From Mageeibacillus sp. UBA6976 (lineage in GTDB: Bacteria > Bacillota > Clostridia > Saccharofermentanales > Saccharofermentanaceae), in the NCBI GenBank assembly GCA_002450155.1, contig DJYO01000007.1, forward strand, positions 1 through 58,584: 58,584 bases of DNA, read 5' to 3'. Below are positions 43,147 to 52,503 of the stretch, in pieces. Under the pieces are notes generated by a model. The model worked only from the letters and a program-made list of their open reading frames with translations. It did no database searches and was not told the DNA's origin. The position numbers and the translations under genes were made by a program. Within the stretch, counting starts at the first letter, position 1, and each line of letters begins with the position of its first letter.

Positions 43147-43235
43147 TGGCGGAGCCGGTGGGATTCGAACCCACGTGCCCTTGCGGACAAACGGTTTTCA
43201 AGACCGCCTCGTTATGACCACTTCGATACAGCTCC
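43147..43235 (-). tRNA. tRNA-Ser (anticodon UGA)
   Basis: Acceptor GGAGCTG / CGGCTCC; anticodon loop CTTGAAA with TGA; long variable arm GTCCGCAAGGGCAC region; T-arm GTGGGTTCGAATCCCAC. Discriminator G and an encoded CCA. The long variable arm and TGA identify serine. Confidence 0.95.
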
Positions 43236-43334
43236 GTATCGCGCACTTAAGTATACAGGAAAGCTTTAGAGATTTCAACTCTAAGTTAAATAAGTAGGAC
43301 CCTTCTTATAATGCAAAAAGGGTCTGTCATTTAC

Positions 43335-44219
43335 TTATTCACTGAGGAGCTCGATCAGTCTGTCCAGATCTTCGTTATCCTTATAATCGATAACTATCCT
43401 TCCCTTACCTGATTCTGTATCAAGTACCTTGATCTTTACCCGGGATCCAAGATGTTTCTTAAGTTTTGTTTCTACATCCTTGATGCTGGTCTTAACCTGA
43501 GGATCAAGTACAGTCTTTGTCTTCTTTGCTTTAGGATTATTCTTCTGATCAATATACTTTTTGACCAGGTCCTCTGCCTGTCTGACGCTCATTCCGTTTG
43601 CTAATATGACATCTGCAACTCTGCGTTGATCCTCTTTATCCTTAAGCGAAAGGATCGCCTTGGCATGACCTGCGCTAAGCTCTCCTCTTAATACGAAATC
43701 CTGGAGCGCTTCGTCAAGATTAAGCAGTCTTAAAGCATTTGCTATAGTAGCCCTAGGCTTGCCCAGAGTCTTCGACAATTGATCCTGTGTCATCTTATGT
43801 GTCTTGATCAGTGCCTGCATCGCCTGAGCCTCTTCGAGAGGGTTTAAGTCCTCTCTTTGAATATTCTCAATAAGAGCCTGCTCCATTACTTCCTTATCAG
43901 TAAGATCTTTGACTATAGAAGGGATTACCTTAAGGCCTGCCTTGCGTGCAGCTCTCCATCTTCTCTCACCTGCTACGATAATGTAACTTTTTCCTTTACG
44001 CTGAACGATGATTGGTTGGATAATGCCCTTCTCCTTGATAGATGCAGCAAGCTCATCCAAAGCTGCTTCATCGAAGGTCTTACGGGGCTGCCCTTCGTTA
44101 GGTGAAATGTCATTTATCTTGAGTTCAACTACTGAGTCCTTAGCATTCTCCGGGATACCGTCTGATGACAGCATAGCGCCCAGACCTTTGCCTAGTCCTG
44201 ATTTCTTTACATTAGCCAT
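43335..44219 (-). CDS. parB: Chromosome partition protein ParB (Spo0J)
   Basis: 294 aa. GLGKGLGAML at the start, ParB/Srx nucleotide domain with ISPNEGQPRKTF and VAGERRWRAARKAGL (GERRxRA, CTP-binding), then the HTH QDQLSKTLGKPRATIANALRLLNL that reads parS, and a C-terminal dimer domain. It slides on DNA as a CTP-dependent clamp and loads condensin. Follows parA by 11 bp. Confidence 0.96.
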   Translation of the reverse strand: MANVKKSGLGKGLGAMLSSDGIPENAKDSVVELKINDISPNEGQPRKTFDEAALDELAASIKEKGIIQPIIVQRKGKSYIIVAGERRWRAARKAGLKVIPSIVKDLTDKEVMEQALIENIQREDLNPLEEAQAMQALIKTHKMTQDQLSKTLGKPRATIANALRLLNLDEALQDFVLRGELSAGHAKAILSLKDKEDQRRVADVILANGMSVRQAEDLVKKYIDQKNNPKAKKTKTVLDPQVKTSIKDVETKLKKHLGSRVKIKVLDTESGKGRIVIDYKDNEDLDRLIELLSE

Positions 44220-44230
44220 ATTGATCTCCT

Positions 44231-44995
44231 TTACTTAGTTCTCTTGATTACTTCTGCTGCAAGGCTCTGGTATGCCTTAGCACCCTTTGAATTCTTATCG
44301 TAATCGCATATTGCCTGTCCATAGCTGGGCGCCTCTGCGAGCTTAACGTTTCTTGGTATTATCGTATTGAATACTGACTTGCCAAAATACTTGTCAACTT
44401 CATCCTTTACCTGCTTGGAAAGCTGTGTTCTCATATTGAACATCGTGAGAACAACACCAAGAATCTGTATATTAGGATTAATTTTCTTTTTTATTATATT
44501 TATAGTATCTATTAATTGAGATAATCCCTCAAGGGCATAGTACTCGCCCTGGATAGGAATGATTATATCATCAGAAGCAGTTAGAGCATTAATAGCCAGC
44601 AGACCGAGTGACGGAGGACAATCAATAATGATGTAGTCGTATGAATCCTTGATTTCTTCGATAGCTTTCTTGAGGATCTGTTCTCTTGAGATAACTGATA
44701 CTAGTTCAATTTCTGCTCCTGCAAGATTAATATTAGTAGGACATATGTCTACATTATCTGCGCTTGTTTCATAGATGACCTCGCTCATAGGAACTTCATT
44801 GATCAGAACATCGTACACCGTATCTTCAAGATCAGCCTTGGATATTCCTAAACCGCTTGTAGCATTGGCTTGAGGATCGATATCTATGATCAACACTTTC
44901 TTTTTCTTTTTACCAAGATATGCAGCAAGATTGACCGCAGTCGTAGTCTTTCCTACCCCACCCTTCTGGTTAACTAAAGCAATTGTATGCGTCAT
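44231..44995 (-). CDS. parA: Chromosome partition ATPase ParA (Soj)
   Basis: 254 aa. Deviant Walker A NQKGGVGKTTTAVNL (residues 8-22), Walker A' IIDIDPQAN, Walker B YIIIDCPPSL. It binds DNA as an ATP dimer and moves ParB-parS complexes; Soj-type proteins also act on DnaA. First gene of the parAB pair. Confidence 0.97.
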   Translation of the reverse strand: MTHTIALVNQKGGVGKTTTAVNLAAYLGKKKKKVLIIDIDPQANATSGLGISKADLEDTVYDVLINEVPMSEVIYETSADNVDICPTNINLAGAEIELVSVISREQILKKAIEEIKDSYDYIIIDCPPSLGLLAINALTASDDIIIPIQGEYYALEGLSQLIDTINIIKKKINPNIQILGVVLTMFNMRTQLSKQVKDEVDKYFGKSVFNTIIPRNVKLAEAPSYGQAICDYDKNSKGAKAYQSLAAEVIKRTK

Positions 44996-45060
44996 ATTTG
45001 TTCCTCCGTTTTCCGTATATCACTAAATATAACAATATAATTATCATATGTCATCAGAAT

Positions 45061-45076
45061 TGTTCCACGTGGAACA
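45061..45076. promoter_or_regulatory. parS site 1
   Basis: TGTTCCACGTGGAACA, a perfect 16-bp palindrome, matching the parS consensus TGTTnCACGTGAAACA within one position per arm. Lies between parA and gyrB. Confidence 0.9.
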
Positions 45077-45098
45077 CAATTGTAATATTCAAAAATAA

Positions 45099-45132
45099 AG
45101 AACAGATTGTTTCACGTGGAACAATCTGTTCT
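45099..45132 (-). terminator. gyrB terminator with parS site 2 in its centre
   Basis: AGAACAGATTGTT and its exact complement enclose the centre of TGTTTCACGTGGAACA (45108-45123). On the minus strand the hairpin is followed by CTTTATTTTT, so it is a terminator for gyrB and a second parS at the same time. One mismatch in 34 bp. Confidence 0.85.
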
Positions 45133-45155
45133 AAATGAGGTATTAATGAAATTAA

Positions 45156-47264
45156 TCAGTTATCAATATTAGCCAGTGTAGCGTTTTCCTGGATAAATTC
45201 CTTACGGGGTTCAACCTGATCACCCATAAGGAGAGTGAATGTCTCATCAGCTGCCTGAGCATCAGCAAGTGTTACCCTAAGGAGCTTACGTGTAGTAGGA
45301 TTCATTGTTGTCTCCCAAAGTTGTTCAGAGCTCATCTCACCAAGGCCCTTGAATCGCTGGATAAGAGGATTCTCCCACTTGTGATCGATCTTGATCTGCT
45401 CGATCTCCTTCTCATCGTAAGCATAGTATGCTTCATCTCCCTTATAAACTTTAAAGAGAGGCGGGCAGGCAATATAAACATAACCACCATCAACAAGAGG
45501 TCTTAAATATCTGAAGAAGAATGTAAGGAGCAGTGTTCTGATGTGAGAACCATCGACATCAGCATCTGCCATGATGATAACCTTATGGTATCTTAGCTTA
45601 GACTCATCGAAGTCATCACCTATGCCGGCACCGAGAGCCATAACTACAGGCTGCAATTTCTCGTTGCTGTAGACTTTATCGATCCTGGCTTTCTCAACGT
45701 TGAGCATCTTACCCCAGAGAGGAAGGATAGCCTGATACTTTCTCTCTCTTCCCTGCTTTGCAGATCCGCCGGCAGAGTCTCCCTCAACGATAAAGATCTC
45801 ACAGAACTCTGCTTCGTTTGACTGACAGTCTGCGAGCTTACCAGGGAGTGAATTACTCTCGAATACAGTCTTTCTTCTGGTCATCTCACGGGCCTTCTTA
45901 GCGGCATCACGTGCTCTTGAAGCCTGGAGACATTTATCCATTATTAGCTTGGCAACATCAGGATGCTCCTCCAGATAGCTCTCTAATTTCTCATATACAA
46001 CATTCTCGACCATAGGTCTTACTTCGGCATTACCGAGTTTAGACTTGGTCTGTCCCTCGAACTGAGGATCTGAAAGCTTGACGGAGATTATGGCAGCAAG
46101 ACCTTCTCTAGTATCTTCACCCTGGAGCTTGGCATCACCATCCTTAAGAATCTTATACTTCTTGCAGTAATCGTTGATAGCTCTTGTCATTGCTGCCCTG
46201 AAGCCTGCAAGGTGTGTACCGCCCTCAGGTGTGGCAATGTTATTAGCATATGTATAAACCGTCTCCTGATATGAATCGTTATACTGGAGAGCAATCTCTA
46301 CAAAACTGTCTCCCTGCTTGGTCGCAAAGTAGATAGGAGGAGTATTGATAGGCTCCTTATGACGGTTAAGATACTCTACGAAGGAAATGATTCCTCCGTC
46401 GTAATGCAGGTTCTTCTTAACAGGCTCCTCTCCCCTGTCATCTGTAAGATTGATCGTTACTTCCTTGTTAAGGAAAGCCATTTCTCTGTATCTGGTGATC
46501 ATTGAATCAAAGTCAAAAGTAATATCAGGGAAGATAGAATTATCAGGGATAAAATTAGTGATAGTACCTGTATCTTCCTTATCACAGGTGCCTACGATAT
46601 GCAGAGGAACGGTAGTCTTACCCTTCTCAAATTCGATCTCATAGATGTTACCCTCACGCTTAACCTGAACCTTCATGTGAGAAGAAAGGGCATTAACTAC
46701 AGAAGCACCAACACCATGAAGACCACCGGATACCGTATAAGCTCCGCCACCGAATTTACCACCTGCGTGAAGCACTGTATGAACAACTTCAACCGTAGGG
46801 ATGCCGAGCTTAGGATGTTTACCAACAGGAATTCCTGAACCATCGTCCGTAACTGTAACAGAACCGTCTTTGTTAAGTACAACATCAATTATGTCGCATC
46901 TTCCGGCGAGGGCTTCATCTACAGAGTTTGCAACGATCTCATAGATCAGATGGTGAAGACCTCTTAATGTGGTATCACCGATATACATGCCCGGACGCTT
47001 TCTGACAGCTTCAAGACCCTCTAATACTTGAATATCATCTTCGTCGTAGGATTTGTTATTCGATGTATCGAACTCATCCTGTCCTTCTGTTGCAACAGCA
47101 ACTTCATCCATGGATTCCTCATTGAAATCCTCGGTCAGAGCTCTGGGGTTCTCCGCCAGATTCTTGAGTTCATCGTCGTCAGTATCTTCAACAGGCTGAA
47201 AATAGAGATCGACAGCTCCGGAATTCTTCTTTTCTTCGTTTAAATTATCAGACATTTTTGACAT
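45156..47264 (-). CDS. gyrB: DNA gyrase subunit B with acidic N-terminal extension
   Basis: 702 aa. From residue 72 it is a standard GyrB: DIQVLEGLEAVRKRPGMYIG, the ATP-binding IYEIVANSVDEALAG and GGLHGVGASVVNALS, Toprim EGDSAGGSAKQGRERKYQAILPL with PLWGKMLNVEKAR, DADVDGSHIRTLLLTFFF, and a Tail ending RFKGLGEMS. Introduces negative supercoils with GyrA (not in the window). The first ~70 residues are an unusual, strongly acidic segment. Two ATGs (47264, 47255) sit near AGGGAG; neither spacing is ideal. Confidence 0.96.
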   Translation of the reverse strand: MSKMSDNLNEEKKNSGAVDLYFQPVEDTDDDELKNLAENPRALTEDFNEESMDEVAVATEGQDEFDTSNNKSYDEDDIQVLEGLEAVRKRPGMYIGDTTLRGLHHLIYEIVANSVDEALAGRCDIIDVVLNKDGSVTVTDDGSGIPVGKHPKLGIPTVEVVHTVLHAGGKFGGGAYTVSGGLHGVGASVVNALSSHMKVQVKREGNIYEIEFEKGKTTVPLHIVGTCDKEDTGTITNFIPDNSIFPDITFDFDSMITRYREMAFLNKEVTINLTDDRGEEPVKKNLHYDGGIISFVEYLNRHKEPINTPPIYFATKQGDSFVEIALQYNDSYQETVYTYANNIATPEGGTHLAGFRAAMTRAINDYCKKYKILKDGDAKLQGEDTREGLAAIISVKLSDPQFEGQTKSKLGNAEVRPMVENVVYEKLESYLEEHPDVAKLIMDKCLQASRARDAAKKAREMTRRKTVFESNSLPGKLADCQSNEAEFCEIFIVEGDSAGGSAKQGRERKYQAILPLWGKMLNVEKARIDKVYSNEKLQPVVMALGAGIGDDFDESKLRYHKVIIMADADVDGSHIRTLLLTFFFRYLRPLVDGGYVYIACPPLFKVYKGDEAYYAYDEKEIEQIKIDHKWENPLIQRFKGLGEMSSEQLWETTMNPTTRKLLRVTLADAQAADETFTLLMGDQVEPRKEFIQENATLANIDN

Positions 47265-47293
47265 TTCTCCCTAAAAACACTAATTTAACACTG

Positions 47294-47527
47294 TTACAAT
47301 CTGCTTAGAAGCACCTGAGAAGATAAGGAACAGACGTATGTTTTGCTGTCTGTAACAATAATGGTCTTAGGTATATCATCAGTGACGTACTGAAGCCTGC
47401 CTCTCTCATCCTCGCTCTTGATAAAGTCTGATACAGTTCTCTGAGAAGGATGAACAGATTCAAGGTTGATAACGGATATGATCGAACGCTCCGGAAGAGA
47501 CATCTCTCCGCCAATATGTACAAACAT
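47294..47527 (-). CDS. remB: RemB-like DUF370 protein
   Basis: 77 aa, MFVHIGGEMSLPERSIISVI...VTDSKTYVCSLSSQVLL. DUF370/RemA-RemB family; RemB is encoded between recF and gyrB in Firmicutes, as here. RemA relatives are DNA-binding regulators; the role of RemB is less clear. Confidence 0.85.
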   Translation of the reverse strand: MFVHIGGEMSLPERSIISVINLESVHPSQRTVSDFIKSEDERGRLQYVTDDIPKTIIVTDSKTYVCSLSSQVLLSRL

Positions 47528-47592
47528 AAATCAACCTCCACTAAAATTATAACATAATATGCTAATTATAATATGGAAATTTTGCTCAAAAA

Positions 47593-48810
47593 TCACTCGG
47601 AAATGACTGTTCCACAAGACACTTTGAAATATCTTGCAGTTTTGCCCTCTGTAAGGGTACTGAGCTCTTCTGCGATAAAAGACTTATCCGTACAGGTTAT
47701 GAATATCTGAGCATTCTTCATAGTAGATACGAGGCTTACTCTGCGCTTAAGATCAAGCTCGGAGAATACATCATCAAGCAAAAGCACCGGCATTGTGGTC
47801 GTATACTTGCATATGATCTCAAGTTCGGCCAGCTTTAAAGCCAAGGCAGCAGTCCTTTGCTGTCCCTGGGAAGAGAAACTGCGCATAGACAAGCCATTAA
47901 GGCTTATATCGATGTCATCCTTGTTGACGCCTATGGAAGATACGCCCTTTTCTATGTCATATTCACGGCTTGATCTGAACTTTGAGAGAATGTGCTTGGA
48001 GAGTATAGCCTTAATTCGCTCATAATTGCCCTGTGAGAGGTTTCTAGTAATAAATTCATTAGAGATATTATTCTCGCTAAGATATGCCTCCAGAACGCTC
48101 ACAGTGCCCGTTATAGACGAATAGGTTATCTTTAGATCCTCTGAATTGTCAGATATGTCACCATGATGCTTTGCTGCATATTCTGACAGCATTTGGGTAA
48201 ATCTGTATCTGTAGATGATAAGCTCGGCAGATATATCTGCAAGATAAAAATCCCAGTAATCAAGATCCGCATCATATTTCCTGGTTTGATCAAATTTAGC
48301 AGTCTTAAGTATGGCATTCTTCTGGTTTATGGAATGATTTATGCTTCCTATGAGATTTACATAGGTAGGGGAGACCTTCATTATCAGGGTATTGAGAAAT
48401 TTACGCCTGTAAGAGGGAGCACCCTTGACTATATTAAGATCCTCAGGAGCGAAAATAACAGTGTTACAAACGCCTATATAATCGGATATGCGCCTGCTTT
48501 CTATGCTGTCCTGCTTAAGTATCCTCTTTTGCCTAGGTTTCTCTATATATTCATCGTATAACTCAGTCTTATAACCGTCATTATCCTCAGCGATCAGTTT
48601 GATCTTATAGCCGTCAGATCCGAGCCTTATCATCTCTGAATCCTTATTGGTCCTGTGGGATGCGACACAGCAGGCAACATAAACAGCCTCTATGATGCTG
48701 GTCTTGCCCTGCGCATTATCACCATAGAATATATTAACGGAAGGCCCGACATCCAAGTCGAGCCTCTCGTAATTTCTGAAATCATTTAAACTTATATTTG
48801 TTATGAACAT
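47593..48810 (-). CDS. recF: DNA replication and repair protein RecF
   Basis: 405 aa. Walker A IFYGDNAQGKTSIIEAVY (residues 27-44), ABC signature-like MRSFSSQGQQRTAALALKLAE and Walker B VLLLDDVFSELD. It loads RecA at gaps with RecO/R. Its start overlaps the dnaN stop by one base. Confidence 0.95.
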   Translation of the reverse strand: MFITNISLNDFRNYERLDLDVGPSVNIFYGDNAQGKTSIIEAVYVACCVASHRTNKDSEMIRLGSDGYKIKLIAEDNDGYKTELYDEYIEKPRQKRILKQDSIESRRISDYIGVCNTVIFAPEDLNIVKGAPSYRRKFLNTLIMKVSPTYVNLIGSINHSINQKNAILKTAKFDQTRKYDADLDYWDFYLADISAELIIYRYRFTQMLSEYAAKHHGDISDNSEDLKITYSSITGTVSVLEAYLSENNISNEFITRNLSQGNYERIKAILSKHILSKFRSSREYDIEKGVSSIGVNKDDIDISLNGLSMRSFSSQGQQRTAALALKLAELEIICKYTTTMPVLLLDDVFSELDLKRRVSLVSTMKNAQIFITCTDKSFIAEELSTLTEGKTARYFKVSCGTVISE

Positions 48811-49925
48811 TATCTTCTGATAGGCAGGATCAGATAAATATATTTCTCTCCCTCACAAGGCTTGATGATGCAGGGCCCCTGTGTACCGTTGACTTCGATC
48901 TTGATGGTGTCATCCTCTATATTCTTAAGGGCATCCATAACATACTTGGAGTTGAAATCTACATCTACCAGGTCGCCCTCAACCTCAACATCGATATCCT
49001 CTCTAACATTACCGTGCTCAGACTGAGCTGCAACGATAAGAACAGAAGGATCCTTCATCGTGAACTGTACAGGGCACTTCCTGTCATCTGTCATGATGAT
49101 AAGAGTAGCACGGTCAACAGCATCCAAAAGAGCCTTACGGTCTATTGTCATAACTGTCTTAGGATTCTTGGCGATAATGGAATCAAAGTTAATGAAATTA
49201 CCCTCTATAAGCCTCGATACCATACGTACATTGCCGATATCAAAGAGGAGATTCTGCATGGACGTGTAGAGAGTGATCTCTGCATTCTCATCATCACTTA
49301 AGATCTTGCTCATCTCGCTCAATGCCTTACCGGGTACGATGTAGTTGATCTTAGGAAAATCTGTTCCCATATCCTCGCGGTTAATAGCCATTCTGAATCC
49401 GTCGATTGATACTACTGAGAGGACAGATCCGTCACTTACTATATTTGAACCTGTTAAGACAGGTCTTGAATTATCCTTTGATACTGCAAAGTTAGTATGA
49501 TTGATCATATTCTTAAGCAGCTTCTGGCTCATTATTATCTTCTCAGAAGTTGTCTCGTCAATCTCAGGGATACGGGGGAATGTCTCAGGGTCCATGCCGC
49601 TGATCTTGAAATCTACGGCGCCGCTGGAGATCTTCATATTAAGGTTATCTCCTACGGAGAAGTCTACATCATCTCCCGGCATCTTTCTGATGATCTCTCC
49701 AAAGAGCTTGGAATCTACTACTATAGAACCCTTCTCATCGACATCAGCCTTAACATCAGCCTCGATACCTGTCTTAAGATCGTAACCTGTAAGCTTGATC
49801 TTATCGTCTGAAGTAGCCTCGATAAGGATACCGTTTAAGATATTGACTGTATTATTAGTAGCAACTGCTCTCTGAACTACTGAGATATTATTTATTAACT
49901 CGTCTTTACCACAGGTAAATTTCAT
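48810..49925 (-). CDS. dnaN: DNA polymerase III sliding clamp
   Basis: 371 aa, full length. Starts MKFTCGKDELINNISVVQRAV and ends YLILPIRR, the clamp C-terminus. Three repeated sub-domains. Tethers polymerase to DNA. Translation coupled to recF (TAATG). Confidence 0.97.
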   Translation of the reverse strand: MKFTCGKDELINNISVVQRAVATNNTVNILNGILIEATSDDKIKLTGYDLKTGIEADVKADVDEKGSIVVDSKLFGEIIRKMPGDDVDFSVGDNLNMKISSGAVDFKISGMDPETFPRIPEIDETTSEKIIMSQKLLKNMINHTNFAVSKDNSRPVLTGSNIVSDGSVLSVVSIDGFRMAINREDMGTDFPKINYIVPGKALSEMSKILSDDENAEITLYTSMQNLLFDIGNVRMVSRLIEGNFINFDSIIAKNPKTVMTIDRKALLDAVDRATLIIMTDDRKCPVQFTMKDPSVLIVAAQSEHGNVREDIDVEVEGDLVDVDFNSKYVMDALKNIEDDTIKIEVNGTQGPCIIKPCEGEKYIYLILPIRR

Positions 49926-50281
49926 TTTTATGTCCGCCTTTCAACTTAATATAAATATTACAGAAGAATTATACATTATTGGCACTTTATTTTAAAGTAT
50001 AAAATAAGGTTTAACAGTGTTACAAACATTCATAAATAAGACATCCGCCTGATAAGTTATTCAAGAATATCTTAGTATCAAGATTAGTATGATGTGTTCA
50101 AAAGTTCATAATGCCTGTAACATGTTTGTAATATAAGGCATTTGTCCTGTTAATTACATGTTCAAAAACCGTCATTTTTGTTGTTCATAAGATTTATGTT
50201 ATGAACAGGCCAAAAAGTAAACATTTTATCTACAATAAAAATGCAGACAATTATGCACATATGAACATTTTATGTTCATTA
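49926..50281. other. Putative oriC (dnaA-dnaN intergenic region)
   Basis: A 356-bp AT-rich gap. TTATGCACA (50251-50259) is a perfect DnaA box (TTATnCACA). Near-boxes TTATGAACA occur at 50182-50190 (as TGTTCATAA) and 50199-50207; further one- or two-mismatch copies are at 50104-50112, 50259-50267 and 50273-50281. AATGCC...GGCATT (about 50110-50142) is an inverted repeat that may be the dnaA terminator. Confidence 0.7.
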
Positions 50282-51616
50282 TCAGGTAATGAGCTTAACT
50301 ATCTCCTCAGCCTCTTTCTTGAGTTCCGGATCGTCATCAACATTAGTGCAGCTGTGCATGACAGTAGTATGGGATTTGCCGCCGAATATCTCTCCTATCA
50401 TCTTAAGTTTGAGCTCAAGATAATCCCTGCATATAAACATTGCAACATTCCTTGCCTTGCTTATCTCAGCACTTCTTAACTTGGAAGTAAGCTTATCTGC
50501 GGGCAGATCGTAGTATTTAGCCACGGCATTTATGATTATCTCAGGTGTAAGATGCTTCTTCTTGTCAGGAGATACCAGAGGCAGGATTATCTTCTGGACT
50601 TCTTCAAGAGATAATTCGCCATTAGAAAGAGCCATATAACCCGTTATTGTATTAAAAGCACCGTTAAGATGTCTGATATTGGTGGTAATATTCTCGCAGA
50701 TATAATCTATTACCTCATCAGACAGGGTAAAATTCTCTCCTTCAAGTTTCTTCAATATGATAGCTTTACGTGTCTCAAAATCAGGTGGCTGTATGTCGAA
50801 CATTATGCCGTCCTGGAATCTTGAGGTAAGTCTGTTATCAAGCTCGGTAAGATTTGAAGGAGCCTTATCGCAGGTAATAACTATCTGCTTGCCTGCATCT
50901 ATCAGGGTCTCGAAAGTATTGAAGAACTCGATCTGTACCTGCTCCTTATTGATAAGGAACTGTATATCGTCTATCAGGAGGACATCTATCGTACGGTACT
51001 TATTCCTGAAGGCCTGATAGCTGTTGTTGATACCGCAGGCTACGAAGGCGTTAACAAAAGCCTCACATGAAGTATAAAGGACTTTCTTCTTAGGATAGTT
51101 TGCTATTATCGAATTACCTATAGCTTTCATCAGGTGAGTCTTGCCCAGACCTGAATTACCCCACAGGAAAAATGGATTTCTTTGCTTCTGGCCCGGATTG
51201 TCAGCTACAGAGACAGCAGTAGCATGGGCAAATTTGTTACAGTCTCCAACAACAAAGTTTGCAAAGGTAAAATCGCCGTTAAGGCCTGTAGGCGTAGTCT
51301 TGTTAAGATTCTCCTCACGAATGGCCTTCTTGGTGGAATTTACAGAGGAAGCAATGGCATTATCGTCTCCTGCCTTAACAAACTTGACCTTGACGTCCAT
51401 ATTTGTGGCAGATCTTATGGCAGTGTTTATAATCTTACCCAGAGCTTCACCCTTGGCAAGGGAAAGACAGTAGTCGTCCTTGGCAGCAAGAACAAGTACA
51501 TTGTCCTCGCAGTAGACTACCTCCATAGGTTTAAGAACGGAATCGTAAGTAAACTTATCGATACCCGGGTCGAATCTTATGAGGTTCAAAGCCTGTTTCC
51601 AAATCGATTTATCCAT
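50282..51616 (-). CDS. dnaA: Chromosomal replication initiator DnaA
   Basis: 444 aa. Domain I about 1-80; AAA+ with Walker A LWGNSGLGKTHLMKAIG, Walker B VLLIDDIQFL, sensor; domain IV with the DnaA-box-reading signature RDYLELKLKMIGEIFGGKSHTTVMHSC. Opens oriC. No rpmH precedes it, unlike most Firmicutes; the divergent neighbour is a sortase gene. Confidence 0.97.
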   Translation of the reverse strand: MDKSIWKQALNLIRFDPGIDKFTYDSVLKPMEVVYCEDNVLVLAAKDDYCLSLAKGEALGKIINTAIRSATNMDVKVKFVKAGDDNAIASSVNSTKKAIREENLNKTTPTGLNGDFTFANFVVGDCNKFAHATAVSVADNPGQKQRNPFFLWGNSGLGKTHLMKAIGNSIIANYPKKKVLYTSCEAFVNAFVACGINNSYQAFRNKYRTIDVLLIDDIQFLINKEQVQIEFFNTFETLIDAGKQIVITCDKAPSNLTELDNRLTSRFQDGIMFDIQPPDFETRKAIILKKLEGENFTLSDEVIDYICENITTNIRHLNGAFNTITGYMALSNGELSLEEVQKIILPLVSPDKKKHLTPEIIINAVAKYYDLPADKLTSKLRSAEISKARNVAMFICRDYLELKLKMIGEIFGGKSHTTVMHSCTNVDDDPELKKEAEEIVKLIT

Positions 51617-51719
51617 ACCAAGCCTCTTGTATTTTTAATAATTGCAAACCATAATAACACGGAATAAAGGTATAATGTTATATGTAAAACAAAAAGTTAA
51701 CATATACTTCGGGACGGAT

Positions 51720-52451
51720 ATGAACAAGAACAAGTTAAACACTGTTTTAATAATAATTAGCGTGGTACTCCTGGTAGCAGGTATCATTTTGATGTGCATA
51801 GAGCCCTTTAAGAGCAGTAAACGCGAGAAGATCACAAATGAGGCCTTGGACATAGTGCAGTCTAATATAGATCTCAGTCTTGAAGCTACAGAGATAACAT
51901 TTGTAGTACCGAGAGACGGTAATGAGATCGCAGGGGAAAGCTACGACTACTACGGTGAGGATGAGGAGGCTATCCTCGCACTGCAACAGCAGGTCGAGGA
52001 TAATGAGAAGAATCTGCCTGAGAACGTAACATTAACCTGTGCAGGCATACTTAAGATAGGTGATATAGACTTGGAGCTCCCCGTCTGGACAGAGTGCTCC
52101 AGGATAGCCTTAAGATATGGTCTTGGCATCTACGAGGATTCCGTAATGCCGGGAAGCGTTGGTAATTCCACGATCCTGGGTCACAGAAATCAGCATACAA
52201 ATACAATGTTCTACAGGCTTAAAGAGGTCGAGGTAGGGGATGTTGTATACTTTGTAACCGTTGACGGCCACGAGCTCATGTTTACTGTAGATGAGGTCAA
52301 GATAGTTAATTCTGAATCACTTATGCAATATATTACCGGCGACATAACAGACAAGATCCAGCTTACCCTGGTTACCTGCGCAAACGGCGAACACGGATAT
52401 GGAGAGGGTGCCAGAAGACTTGTTATATGTCATATGTCGCAGGAAGACTGA
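51720..52451 (+). CDS. Sortase (class D-like)
   Basis: 243 aa from the ATG at 51720 (weak SD GGGACGG). One N-terminal membrane helix (VLIIISVVLLVAGIILM), then a sortase barrel with catalytic His in TILGHRNQHTNTMF, Cys in LTLVTCANGEHGYGEGARRLVICH and the following Arg. Links LPxTG-type proteins to the wall or makes pilus bonds. No substrate is beside it. TATAAT at 51671 without a clear -35. Confidence 0.88.
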   Translation: MNKNKLNTVLIIISVVLLVAGIILMCIEPFKSSKREKITNEALDIVQSNIDLSLEATEITFVVPRDGNEIAGESYDYYGEDEEAILALQQQVEDNEKNLPENVTLTCAGILKIGDIDLELPVWTECSRIALRYGLGIYEDSVMPGSVGNSTILGHRNQHTNTMFYRLKEVEVGDVVYFVTVDGHELMFTVDEVKIVNSESLMQYITGDITDKIQLTLVTCANGEHGYGEGARRLVICHMSQED

Positions 52452-52503
52452 TTTTGTTTTATAATAGCGCTGTCAAAAAATAACCTTCCGGAGGATTTAT
52501 ACC

